Shown here piece by piece: positions 25,409 to 33,360 of a stretch of DNA of 64,000 nucleotides (the stretch's first letter is position 1; each line of letters begins with the position of its first letter). The stretch is from NCBI RefSeq assembly GCF_000725495.1, contig NZ_JNZD01000025.1:62001-126000 (forward strand), given 5' to 3'. The stretch comes from Streptomyces aureus (GTDB taxonomy: Bacteria; Actinomycetota; Actinomycetes; Streptomycetales; Streptomycetaceae). The position numbers and the translations under genes were made by a program. Under the pieces are notes generated by a model. The model saw only the letters and a program-made list of their open reading frames with translations, was not told where the DNA came from and ran no database searches.

Positions 25409-26341
25409 TCAGCGGTCCGCCACTGTCGTGGCCGCCGGTCCGGCGAGAGGCGCCGCGCGGGGACGGGTGAAGTGTCTGCCGGGCGGCGGACCGACCAGCG
25501 GCCGGCCCTCGGACGGCAGGCCTTCCACCAGCTCCGCGGCGATCACGATGCGGTCCCACAGCGGCCGTCCGTCCTCGCCCGCGGCGAGCTCCTCCACCCG
25601 CGCCAGCAGCACCGTCGGGTCGCCCGGAGCCTCGGAGGGCTGCGCGGGCCGGGTGAGGGGGTGCGCGGGATGGGCCGCGTACAACGCGCGGGCCACAGCG
25701 CCCGGTTCAGCCGCTCCCTGCGGGGACACGTCGGCGGCCAGCAGGGACAGCGCCCGCTCCCGCCGTCCCGGCAGCAGGACGCCCACCTCACGGATCAGGT
25801 CGGCGGGATCGTCGGGCGCGTGTGCGAAGTTGAGGCACATCAGTTCGCAGCCGAGCGCCCCGCGCAGCGAACCGCCGTTTCCCGCACGGTTCTTGGACGA
25901 TCCCTTCAGCTCCGCGAGCCGTTCCGCGGCGGAGGTTCCGGTGCGCCGCGGGCCCCGGGTGTCGCGGAGCGCGACGAAGACGCAGGGCGGTCCGGACTCG
26001 AGGATCATGTCCACGGCGCGGATGACCGCCAGCGGCGCCGCGTTGATCTGGTAGCGCCACAGCTCCCGGCACACCCGCGCGTCCACCCGTACGGTCAGGG
26101 CGCCCAGCGGCTCGAAGCCGTGCCCGGCCAGGAAGGCGAGCGCCGGTTCGACGCGCCGGCCGACCACGGCGTCCGGTTTGAACATCACGAAAGTCGACGC
26201 CAGCAATGCCTGGTCGGTGCGCTCCGGTTCCCAGCCGTCCAGAAAAGCGGCCATTTCCCGGAAATAGACGTCGTCGGGATAGGTGTGGCGCCGAACCGGA
26301 TCATGGGTCAGGGGTGCCTTCAACCACGCGTGGACGGTCAT
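25409..26341 (-). CDS. Nucleoside-diphosphate-kinase-like protein with C-terminal extension
   Basis: A 310-residue protein. Residues about 45-190 align with NDPK: STFVMFKPDAVVGRRVEPAL, FLAGHGFEPLGALTV, then LRGALG and LNFAHAPDDP, where the catalytic histidine is His174. Between these lies a 50-residue region that differs from housekeeping NDPKs, and after residue 200 there is a 110-residue extension not found in normal 140-residue NDPKs. It is therefore not the cell's housekeeping Ndk but a divergent phosphotransfer enzyme. The start at 26341 (MTVHAWLK) has GGAGG three bases upstream, which is rather close; the longer frame to 26443 has no support. It is the first gene of the leftward operon. 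Confidence 0.75.
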   Translation of the reverse strand: MTVHAWLKAPLTHDPVRRHTYPDDVYFREMAAFLDGWEPERTDQALLASTFVMFKPDAVVGRRVEPALAFLAGHGFEPLGALTVRVDARVCRELWRYQINAAPLAVIRAVDMILESGPPCVFVALRDTRGPRRTGTSAAERLAELKGSSKNRAGNGGSLRGALGCELMCLNFAHAPDDPADLIREVGVLLPGRRERALSLLAADVSPQGAAEPGAVARALYAAHPAHPLTRPAQPSEAPGDPTVLLARVEELAAGEDGRPLWDRIVIAAELVEGLPSEGRPLVGPPPGRHFTRPRAAPLAGPAATTVADR

Positions 26342-26413
26342 GCTCCTCCGGCATTCCGCTCGTCCGCCGGGCCTGGGCGGGCACCTGTCGGGCACGCCAA
26401 GTCCGCTGTATGC

Positions 26414-26459
26414 AAAGCGAGTTGCGTCATTGTCATGCACCATTCGAGGGCAATACGCT
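26414..26459 (+). promoter_or_regulatory. Candidate promoter of the rightward peptide-exporter operon
   Basis: TTGTCA at 26430-26435 and TACGCT at 26454-26459, 18 bases apart, resemble a housekeeping sigma promoter and end 40 bases before the peptide ATG. Just upstream is AAAGCGAGTTG (26414-26424), which also occurs, in the same orientation relative to the gene, upstream of the 57-residue peptide (minus strand, 24459-24469). Confidence 0.5.
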
Positions 26460-26499
26460 GAGGCTACTTTCCATGACCGACCACATCAAGGAGGGTCCC

Positions 26500-26550
26500 A
26501 TGAGTGTCGCCTTCAAGCAGGTCAAGGTCCGCCCGAAGCCGGGCAAGTAG
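26500..26550 (+). CDS. 16-residue peptide, second candidate precursor or leader peptide
   Basis: A perfect AAGGAGG (26488-26494) with a 5-base spacer precedes an ATG that opens a 16-codon frame, MSVAFKQVKVRPKPGK, ending in TAG. Such a strong ribosome binding site on so short a frame argues that it is translated. An in-frame ATG at 26473 would give 25 residues but has only a weak site. It is the first frame of the rightward operon and is followed by a large stem-loop at 26562-26615. It could be a tiny precursor peptide or a translated leader that controls the downstream genes. The codons show no run of one amino acid as in classic attenuators. Confidence 0.6.
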   Translation: MSVAFKQVKVRPKPGK

Positions 26551-26561
26551 CCGTTCCCCGG

Positions 26562-26615
26562 ATGCGATCGGGATCCGGGTGCGCGCCTGGCCGCGCGCAG
26601 CGGTCCTGATCGCAT
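26562..26615 (+). terminator. Large stem-loop between the 16-residue peptide and the nucleotidyltransferase gene
   Basis: ATGCGATC at 26562-26569 pairs exactly with GATCGCAT at 26608-26615, and pairing extends inward with one mismatch. Inside is a second hairpin, GCGCGC at 26581-26586 against GCGCGC at 26593-26598. It lies 11 bases past the peptide stop and has no T-run, so it may be a partial terminator or attenuator. Confidence 0.7.
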
Positions 26616-26700
26616 TCGTCATCGGCCCTCACGGAGCCCCGGCCGAGGGACTTCGTCCACCAGCACGCACCCACCATCACCCACCGGGGCGGAGCCGGCG

Positions 26701-27894
26701 TTGACAGACGCACCGACCGGAACGGCGACGGACGCGGAGGTGTCGACCGCGACCGTCCTCGCCCTGCTCGGCACCGGGCCCACGGCGTCGCGCGAGGCCG
26801 TGCTGCGCACCGCCCGCGACGGCCGGCACAAGCTCGCCGCGACCCTGCTGAGCCTGTGGGCCCGCGACGGCGAGGAACTCACCGAGGCGGAGTCGGCCGA
26901 ACTCCGGCTGCACCGAGCCCGCGTCGAGCACTACCGCGAGGTCTGGTCACGGCTGCGGGCGGTGGCGCCCGGGGCCTCTCTGCTCAAGGGCATGACCATC
27001 GCCGGCCTCTATCCGCCCGGAGTGCTGCGCGCGGCCGGTGACCTGGACGTCGTCTGCGCCGGCCACGCGGACCTGTGGAGCTGCGCCCGCCGTCTGACCG
27101 CGGACGGCTGGGACCTGGCCGCCTTCACCGTGAGTCCCGCGAGGAAGGGTGACGGCGTCCCCGTCCACCTCGGCGCCGAGTTCCGCAGCCCGGCTCCCGA
27201 ATCCTCCCCCGACCCGTACGCCGTCGGACTGTTCACCGCGGAGATCGTGACCGACGTACGCGCCCCCGCACGGCGGCTGACCCGCCCCTCCCGCTCCCCC
27301 CTCGCCGCCTGCGCGGTCGCCCTGGTGGCGGAACGCTGGGAGCGCCCCTTCCGCACCCGCGACCTGCTCGACCTGGCGCTGCTGCTCCAGCACCTCGACG
27401 ACGAGGGCGTACGCCAGTTGCGTACCGACCTCGCCAAAACGGGACTGTGGCCCGAGTGGCGGGAGGCCATGGACGCCGTCGCCCGGCTCGGCCCGCGGCC
27501 CGCCGTGACCCTCCCGGGCACCCGCGCGGCCGCGGTCCGCGCCCGGCTGCTGCGGGCCGCCCGCACGACGGCACGCTGGAGCAGCCCGGTCCGGGCGCCC
27601 GCGCTGATCGCCCAGTCGGGCATCGAGGGCGAGGGCGGCCGGCTCACGGAACTCGCCTCCGACCTCACCCACCGTGCCATCGGCGCCCGGCGGCTGCTCG
27701 GCGCGGGACTGCCGCTGTTCGGCGTACCCCTGGACGACGAGGCGGCCGACGCGCTGCGCCTGGACGACGTGGGACGCCATCTCGTCGCGCGGACGCCGCT
27801 CGGTTCCTTCCTGCTGGTCTCCGGCGCCGCGCGGCGGGAGTGGCTCGAGAAGGCGGCCGGCGGCGGCCGGGCCGCCGTGGAGTCCGGCACGTGA
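26701..27894 (+). CDS. Nucleotidyltransferase family protein (NTP_transf_5-like)
   Basis: A 397-residue protein. The signature SLLKGMTIAGLYPPGVLRAAGDLDVVC (read here as two parts, SLLKGMTIAGLYPP and AAGDLDVV, about residues 95-120) is that of the uncharacterised nucleotidyltransferase family that occurs beside lasso-peptide and other RiPP genes and ABC exporters. A helical C-terminal half follows. The start is TTG at 26701 with GGAG six bases upstream; no ATG fits better. It probably transfers a nucleotidyl group to a substrate with a free hydroxyl or phosphate, unidentified. It lies between the 16-residue peptide and the ABC exporter genes in the same direction. Confidence 0.83.
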   Translation: MTDAPTGTATDAEVSTATVLALLGTGPTASREAVLRTARDGRHKLAATLLSLWARDGEELTEAESAELRLHRARVEHYREVWSRLRAVAPGASLLKGMTIAGLYPPGVLRAAGDLDVVCAGHADLWSCARRLTADGWDLAAFTVSPARKGDGVPVHLGAEFRSPAPESSPDPYAVGLFTAEIVTDVRAPARRLTRPSRSPLAACAVALVAERWERPFRTRDLLDLALLLQHLDDEGVRQLRTDLAKTGLWPEWREAMDAVARLGPRPAVTLPGTRAAAVRARLLRAARTTARWSSPVRAPALIAQSGIEGEGGRLTELASDLTHRAIGARRLLGAGLPLFGVPLDDEAADALRLDDVGRHLVARTPLGSFLLVSGAARREWLEKAAGGGRAAVESGT

Positions 27895-27952
27895 ACCTCC
27901 CGCGTCACCCCTCGGACGAGGACCCGACGACCCCCACGGCAACGGGAGCGCG

Positions 27953-28957
27953 ATGACGGACGGCACGAACGGCAGGCCCGGCGACACCCGCCCGGGCGAC
28001 GGCGAACCGGCCGTCGAGACGACCGGGTTGCGACGGGAGTACCGCACCCGGCGCGGTCCCGCGGTCGTCGCGCTCGACGACGTCTCGGTCACCGTCGAGC
28101 GGGGCGAGGTGCACGGCCTCCTCGGGCCGAACGGAGCCGGCAAGAGCACCCTGATGAAGATCCTCTCCACCGTGCTCCTGCCGACCGCGGGCAGCGGCCG
28201 GGTGCTCGGCCACGACCTGGCGACCGAACACCGGCGGATCCGGCCCCTGCTCGGCATCGTCTTCGGCGGCGAACGCGGCCTCTACCCGCGCCTGACCGCC
28301 CGTCAGAACATGCGCTACTGGGCCGCCTTGTACGGACTGACCGGACGGGAGGGCGCGGTCCGCAGCGACGCGCTGCTCGACGAACTCGGGCTCGCCGAGC
28401 GCGCCGACGACCGGGTGGAGACCTTCTCGGTCGGCATGCGCCAGCGCCTCCACCTCGCCCGCGGCATCGTCGGCGACCCCCGCGTCCTGCTGCTCGACGA
28501 GCCGACCAACGGCCTGGACCCGCTGGCCGCACGGCAGTTGCGCGAACTGATCCGGAGACTGGCCGGCGAGGGACGTACCGTCCTGCTCGCCACGCACGAC
28601 CTCGCCGAGGCCGAGGCCCTCTGCGACCGCGTCACCATGATCAACCACGGGCGGGTCGTCGCGGCGGAGGCCCCGAAGACGCTCGCCCGCCTCGTCACCC
28701 ACCAGGAACGCGTCCGCGTCCGCGCCGAGGAACCCCTCCTCGCCCTCGTGCGCGCGCTCCCCGGGGTCCTCGGCGTCGAACCCGACGACGACGGGACCGC
28801 GCTCGTCACGGTGGAGGACAAGGAATCCGTGGGCCGCGTCCTCGCGTTCGTCGTCGAACGCGGTGTGACCGAGGTGCGCACCGAACTGCCCGGTCTCGAA
28901 GAGGTCTACCTTCGCCTGGTGCACCGCGACGAGACGCGCAGCGTGGTGAACCGGTGA
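27953..28957 (+). CDS. ABC-2 exporter ATP-binding protein
   Basis: A 334-residue ATPase with Walker A GPNGAGKST, signature FSVGMRQRLHLARG, Walker B VLLLDEPTNGLD and switch ATHDLAEAE. It is the drug/peptide exporter type (DRA/CcmA-like), with a C-terminal regulatory extension of about 80 residues after the ATPase core. GGGAG lies four bases before the ATG. The next gene, a permease, starts inside its last codons, so the exporter is made as a unit. In context it would export the peptide product or provide self-protection. Confidence 0.93.
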   Translation: MTDGTNGRPGDTRPGDGEPAVETTGLRREYRTRRGPAVVALDDVSVTVERGEVHGLLGPNGAGKSTLMKILSTVLLPTAGSGRVLGHDLATEHRRIRPLLGIVFGGERGLYPRLTARQNMRYWAALYGLTGREGAVRSDALLDELGLAERADDRVETFSVGMRQRLHLARGIVGDPRVLLLDEPTNGLDPLAARQLRELIRRLAGEGRTVLLATHDLAEAEALCDRVTMINHGRVVAAEAPKTLARLVTHQERVRVRAEEPLLALVRALPGVLGVEPDDDGTALVTVEDKESVGRVLAFVVERGVTEVRTELPGLEEVYLRLVHRDETRSVVNR

Positions 28958-29721
28958 GCCTGCTCGCGGCGGCCGGCCGGTTCCAGGGCCGCCTGGTGCT
29001 CACCCACCGCGACTACCTCATCGACCTGGTGCGCACCCCGCTGCTCGCGGCGGTCTTCCTGCTCCTGATCCGGCACAACGACCGCCCCGACCTGCTTGCC
29101 AACGGCCTCCTGGCCCCCGTCCTGATGGGGGTGTGGAGCATGGCGATGCTGATCTCCGGGGAGGTCGTGGACAACGACCGCTGGCTCGGCACCCTGGAAC
29201 TCCAGATCGCCGCACCGGCCGACTTCGCCCGCGTGGTCCTCAGCCGGGTCTGGGTGACCACCGTGATCAGCCTGCTGACGGTCCTGGAGGTCGCCGCCGT
29301 CGCGGTCCTCGGCTTCGGCACCGTCCCCCACGTCCCGCACCCCGGCGTCTTCGCCATGGCGCTCCTGGCCACGGCCGTCGCCACCGCGGGCACCGCCACA
29401 CTGATGGCGGCCCTGTTCGTGGCCACCCGGACGGCCCGCACCTTCCAGAACTCCCTGAGCTACCCCGTCCTGCTGCTCGGCGGCGTGTTCGCCCCGCTCG
29501 ACCGGCTGCCCGAATGGACCCATCCCGTCGGCCGGCTCATCTACCTCTCCTGGAGCTCCGACCTGCTGCGCGACGCGCTCACCCCCGCACCGGTCACCTC
29601 CGTGGCCTGGCGCACCTCGACGATCCTCGGCCTCGGCCTCCTCACCGGGGCGCTCGGCCGGCTGCTGCTCGGCAGGGTCGTACGGCTCGTCCGCGAGAAC
29701 GGGACGGTGGGCCTGCGATGA
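28954..29721 (+). CDS. ABC-2 exporter permease, first subunit
   Basis: A 255-residue membrane protein with six predicted membrane helices (for example LLAAVFLLLI, LLAPVLMGVWSMAMLISG, VISLLTVLEVAAVAVLGFG, LLATAVATAGTATLMAALFV). The central NSLSYPVLLLGGVFAPLDRLP is the conserved ABC-2 segment. The GTG start overlaps the ATPase stop by four bases. It has a paralogous partner in the next gene, so the transporter is probably a heterodimer of permeases with the upstream ATPase. Confidence 0.9.
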   Translation: MSLLAAAGRFQGRLVLTHRDYLIDLVRTPLLAAVFLLLIRHNDRPDLLANGLLAPVLMGVWSMAMLISGEVVDNDRWLGTLELQIAAPADFARVVLSRVWVTTVISLLTVLEVAAVAVLGFGTVPHVPHPGVFAMALLATAVATAGTATLMAALFVATRTARTFQNSLSYPVLLLGGVFAPLDRLPEWTHPVGRLIYLSWSSDLLRDALTPAPVTSVAWRTSTILGLGLLTGALGRLLLGRVVRLVRENGTVGLR

Positions 29722-30536
29722 GCCGGACCGCGTACGCCTCCGCGACGGGACGCCGCTCACGCGTGCTGGGCTGGGCGGCACGCGCCGGGGCCGCCGACTA
29801 CGGCACCGTGTTCACCTGGAAGACCTGGCTGCTGGGCTGGTTCGTCCGCATGCTCGCCCAGGTGCTGTTCTTCGCCACCATCGGTCATCTGCTCGGCCCC
29901 GGGCAGGCCCGCTACCTCCTCGTCGGCAACGCGGTGGCGCTCGTCACGCTCCACGGAGTCTTCGCCAGCGCGTCCACCACCTGGGAACTCCAGTACGGAA
30001 CCCTGCCCCTGCTGGTCGCCTCGCCCACCAGTCCCACGCTCGTCCTCGTCGGGCGGAGCCTGTTCTGGCTGCCCGACGGGGTCGCCTGCGGGCTGGGCGC
30101 ACTCCTGATCCTCGGACCGACGGCGGGCCTCCATCCGACAGCCGTCTCGCTGGCCCTGATCCCGGCACTGCTGGTCCTGGTCGCGGTGACCAGCTACTGC
30201 CTCGGCCTGTTCCTCGGCTCCCTGGTGCTGACCGCCGTGGATCTGCGCAACGTCGTGTCCAACGCGGCGTTCACGGTGATGCTGATCGTGTGCGGGCCGG
30301 AGGTCCCGTCGGGCGCCGTCGGACCCGTCCTCGCCCGGCTCGGCCAGGTGCTGCCCCTCACCCACGGGCTGCTCGCGGTCCGCGAGGTCCTGGCGGGCCG
30401 GGCGGACGCCCACACGGCCGCACTGGCCGGATGGGAGACGCTGATCGGCGCGTGCTGGCTGGCGGCGGCACTGGCCGTGCTGGGGCTGCGGGCCCGCAGG
30501 AGCAGACGGGACGGGGCGGCACTGTTCCTGGACTGA
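29718..30536 (+). CDS. ABC-2 exporter permease, second subunit
   Basis: A 272-residue membrane protein with about six helices (WLLGWFVRMLAQVLFFATIG, LLVGNAVALVTLHGVF, LALIPALLVLVAVTSYCLGL, and others). VSNAAFTVMLIVCGPEVPSG matches the conserved ABC-2 segment, and VLPLTHGLLAVREVLAG is typical of the end of the family. The ATG overlaps the preceding stop (ATGA). It is the last gene of the rightward operon; no clear terminator is seen before the next gene 107 bases on. Confidence 0.9.
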   Translation: MSRTAYASATGRRSRVLGWAARAGAADYGTVFTWKTWLLGWFVRMLAQVLFFATIGHLLGPGQARYLLVGNAVALVTLHGVFASASTTWELQYGTLPLLVASPTSPTLVLVGRSLFWLPDGVACGLGALLILGPTAGLHPTAVSLALIPALLVLVAVTSYCLGLFLGSLVLTAVDLRNVVSNAAFTVMLIVCGPEVPSGAVGPVLARLGQVLPLTHGLLAVREVLAGRADAHTAALAGWETLIGACWLAAALAVLGLRARRSRRDGAALFLD

Positions 30537-30643
30537 CGCACTCGTACGGACCCTCGCATCGCAGACAGCGCCCCCGGTATCTACGACGCGCGCGGAACGG
30601 CTCCTTCCATGCGTTGGGCGGGGTGGCTGCTTAGCGTGACCCC

Positions 30644-32143
30644 ATGACCACTGTCCAAGCCCTGCCCGCCCCCGACCAGCGGCGGTGGAAGGCGCTCGCC
30701 GTCTGTCTGACGGCGGGCTTCATCTCCCTGCTCGACACCTCGATCGTGAACGTGGCCCTGCCCTCGATGGAGCACGGGCTGGCCGCATCGGAGGCCGCTC
30801 AGTCCTGGGTGGTCTCCGGTTACGCCCTGACGTTCGGTCTGGTGCTGGTCCCGGCGGGCCGGCTGGGTGACATGCGCGGGCGGCGCCAGGCCTTCCTGGT
30901 GGGGCTGGCCCTTTTCACGCTGGCCTCCGGGGCGTGCGGACTGGCCCCCAGCGCCTCCTGGCTGGTGCTGTTCCGGCTGATCCAGGGCGCGGCGGCGGGC
31001 ATGGTCGCCCCGCAGACCTCGGGTCTCATCCAGCAGATGTTCCAGGGCGCCGAACGGGCGAAGGCGTTCGGCCTGTTGGGCAGTGTCATCGGGGTCTCCA
31101 CGGCGGCGGGCCCCCTGGTGGGCGGTGTGCTGATCGACGCCGTGGGCACCGACGACGGCTGGCGCTGGGTGTTCTTCGTCAACCTGCCCATCGGCGTGGC
31201 CGCGTTCGCCGCGGGACTGCGGCTGCTGCCCCGCTTCCCCGCCACGGGCAGGCGGGAGCAGTTCGACCCGTTCGGCGTGCTGCTCCTCGGTTCCGCCGTC
31301 CTCGCGCTGATGCTGCCGCTGGTGCAGGAGCAGCAGTGGACCGGACGGCTGAAGTGGGCCCTGCTCCCGGTGGGCGCGCTGCTGCTCATGGCGTTCTGGG
31401 CGTGGGAGAAGCGCCAGAAGCTGCGCGGGCGGGCCCCGCTCGTCGACCTGGACCTGTTCGCCCTGCGCTCGTTCACGCTCGGCTCCCTGATCAGCCTGAC
31501 CTACTTCGCGGGCTTCACCACGGTCTTCTTCGTCTACTCCCTGTTCCTCCAGAACACGGCCGGATACAGCGCGCTGGCGGCCGGTGTCTCGGTGCTGCCC
31601 TTCGCCGCCGCCTCGGCGGTCGGCGCGGCCGTCGGGGGCAAGCTGGTGATGCGCCACGGACGCAAACTGGTCGTCTTCGGCCTGCTCGCCGTGGTGGTGG
31701 GCCTCCTCGGGGTGGTCGTGGCGGTGCAGTTGGTGCCGCTGGACAGCGTCGGATGGGCCACGGCCCTGCCCATGGTCGTCGGCGGGCTCGGCTCGGGCCT
31801 CACCGTCTCCCCCAACACGACGCTCACCCTGACCCGCGTCCCGGTGCAGCGGGCCGGCGCGGCCGGCGGGGTGCTGCAGACGGGGCAGCGCATCGGCTCG
31901 GCGGCGGGCATCGCCGTGGTCGGCGCGGTGTACTTCGCCCACCAGGCCGGTCACGCCCGCTCCGTGACGGCGATCCAGCTCGGGCTGCTCACCGCGGTCG
32001 GGATGAGCATGGTCGCCCTGCTCCTGTCCGTCGCCGATCTGCGCGTCCGCCGGGCCGAGCCCGAACCGGAGCGGACGGCGCCGGCCGTGGGGCGGGGCTT
32101 CGAGGAGGGCGACGCCGAGGAGATGGTCAAGCGAGGCGGCTGA
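30644..32143 (+). CDS. MFS transporter, DHA2 (EmrB/QacA) type
   Basis: A 499-residue drug-type exporter with 14 predicted helices. Motif A appears as AGRLGDMRGRRQAF, and LLDTSIVNVALPSME in helix 1 is typical of DHA2 members; GSVIGVSTAAGPLVGGVL is the motif C region of helix 5. It has its own probable promoter (TAGCGT about six bases before the ATG suggests a leaderless transcript). It follows the peptide exporter operon but may be unrelated; it could also export the locus product. Confidence 0.92.
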   Translation: MTTVQALPAPDQRRWKALAVCLTAGFISLLDTSIVNVALPSMEHGLAASEAAQSWVVSGYALTFGLVLVPAGRLGDMRGRRQAFLVGLALFTLASGACGLAPSASWLVLFRLIQGAAAGMVAPQTSGLIQQMFQGAERAKAFGLLGSVIGVSTAAGPLVGGVLIDAVGTDDGWRWVFFVNLPIGVAAFAAGLRLLPRFPATGRREQFDPFGVLLLGSAVLALMLPLVQEQQWTGRLKWALLPVGALLLMAFWAWEKRQKLRGRAPLVDLDLFALRSFTLGSLISLTYFAGFTTVFFVYSLFLQNTAGYSALAAGVSVLPFAAASAVGAAVGGKLVMRHGRKLVVFGLLAVVVGLLGVVVAVQLVPLDSVGWATALPMVVGGLGSGLTVSPNTTLTLTRVPVQRAGAAGGVLQTGQRIGSAAGIAVVGAVYFAHQAGHARSVTAIQLGLLTAVGMSMVALLLSVADLRVRRAEPEPERTAPAVGRGFEEGDAEEMVKRGG

Positions 32144-32183
32144 CGTCCCGACGGGTGCGGCGTCCGGCGCGTAGGGTCCCCGT

Positions 32184-32561
32184 ATGACCACCGTCGGCCC
32201 GCCCCGCGTCCTCGTCATCGGTTTCGATCCGTACCGGATTCCCGGCCCCTGGGATCCCGAGCCGGTGGCGAAGGCGATCGAGGCGGGGCTGGGCAAGTTC
32301 GCGGAACACGGAGTCGGCGTGGAGACCTGCCTGTTCGGGCTCGACGGGAGCGACGACGTGGAGGCGGTCGTCGGGGCCGCGCTGCGCTCCCGTCCGTGGG
32401 AGTGCGTCACCATCGGCGGCGGACTGCGCCACGAGGACGACCAGGTCGAACTCCTGGAGCAGGTGGTCAACCTGGTGCGCCTACACGCACCCGACGCGGC
32501 GATCGCGTTCAACAGCACCCCGGCCACGACGTACGAGGCCGCAGCGCGCTGGCTGTCGTGA
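32184..32561 (+). CDS. Conserved hypothetical protein
   Basis: A 125-residue soluble protein with an alpha/beta Rossmann-like pattern: PRVLVIGFDPYRIPGPWDPE at the start, ECVTIGGGLRHEDDQVELLE in the middle and AIAFNSTPATTYEAAARWL at the end. Close relatives occur in actinomycetes without known function. A TAGGGT box lies six bases before the ATG, suggesting leaderless transcription. It is followed by a tandem repeat that separates it from a convergent kinase gene. Confidence 0.82.
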   Translation: MTTVGPPRVLVIGFDPYRIPGPWDPEPVAKAIEAGLGKFAEHGVGVETCLFGLDGSDDVEAVVGAALRSRPWECVTIGGGLRHEDDQVELLEQVVNLVRLHAPDAAIAFNSTPATTYEAAARWLS

Positions 32562-32581
32562 CGACGACTCGGCTCCAGTCA

Positions 32582-32647
32582 GCCCTTTGACGGGCACGGC
32601 GTCGCGGTCCGGCAGCCCGTTGACGGGCGTGGCGTCGCGGTCCGGGA
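32582..32647. repeat. Two tandem 33-base units between convergent genes
   Basis: Units at 32582-32614 and 32615-32647 match at 29 of 33 positions. Each holds a short hairpin: GCCC-N6-GGGC in the first, and GCCCGT-TG-ACGGGC in the second. They lie just past the stop of the rightward gene and before that of the leftward kinase, so they may work as paired terminators. Confidence 0.65.
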
Positions 32648-32685
32648 CGGCGAGCGCGACCCTGCGTCCCGCGCGGCTGTCCGGG

Positions 32686-33219
32686 TCAGCGGTCGAGCGC
32701 GGGCAGCTGGGCGAGCCCGGTGTCGAGCATGATGCGGTCGACGGTCTCCTCCAGACGGCTGCCGACGCCGATCACCGTCTCGACGCCGCCGGGCAGCAGG
32801 TCGAGCGGCAGATACCAGTCGCGCAGGGACGTCTCGTCGACCTCGTGGGCGATCGGCTTCGTGGCGTGCCGGGCCAGGGTCTCGGACAACGGCACGTCCA
32901 GGTAGTAGCCGTGCGTCGCCCCGCGATGGTCGGCTCGCAGCCGGGCGAGCATGTCGCCGTAGTGTTCGGCGCAGAGGATGCCCTCGACCACGACGTGATA
33001 GCCCGCGTCCAGGGCGTAGCGGGCGGTCAGGTCGATCAGGCCGATGTTGGCCGCGCCGGGCCGGTCCCGCTCGCGCAGCACGACGCGGCGGAGGTTGTCC
33101 TGGCCGACCAGGGCCAGACCGCGGCCGAACCGGTCGCGAAGTGCGGCGGCGACGGACGACTTCCCCGAGGCACTGTTGCCGCGCAGAACGACCAGCCGGG
33201 TGTCTTCCGTTCCCACCAT
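32686..33219 (-). CDS. P-loop kinase (zeta-toxin/gluconokinase-like AAA family)
   Basis: A 177-residue P-loop phosphotransferase: Walker A LRGNSASGKSSVAAAL at residues about 10-25, then LALVGQDNLRR, HVVVEGILCAEHYGDML and THGYYLDVPLSETLARHA, a pattern shared by small-molecule kinases and zeta-like toxins. There is no adjoining antitoxin, so an antibiotic or metabolite kinase is more likely than a toxin. The frame is open upstream, but the start at 33219 (MVGTEDTRL) is the first that fits; GTG at 33231 is an alternative. Confidence 0.85.
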   Translation of the reverse strand: MVGTEDTRLVVLRGNSASGKSSVAAALRDRFGRGLALVGQDNLRRVVLRERDRPGAANIGLIDLTARYALDAGYHVVVEGILCAEHYGDMLARLRADHRGATHGYYLDVPLSETLARHATKPIAHEVDETSLRDWYLPLDLLPGGVETVIGVGSRLEETVDRIMLDTGLAQLPALDR

Positions 33220-33360
33220 CACGGCGGTCACCCTACCGACGGAAGCTGAGGGCGCCAGGAGCCTTTCACGGCGCCGCCGGGAGCGGTCTCCTCCTCGTTG
33301 CCGCGCGGGCGGGCCACTAGGCTGGCACCCGTTGACGGCCCCAACCCAGGAGTGGATTCC

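Noticed and set aside
32686..33219. Zeta-type toxin
   Set aside because: The P-loop kinase pattern fits, but there is no epsilon-like antitoxin gene beside it, so a metabolite kinase is more likely.
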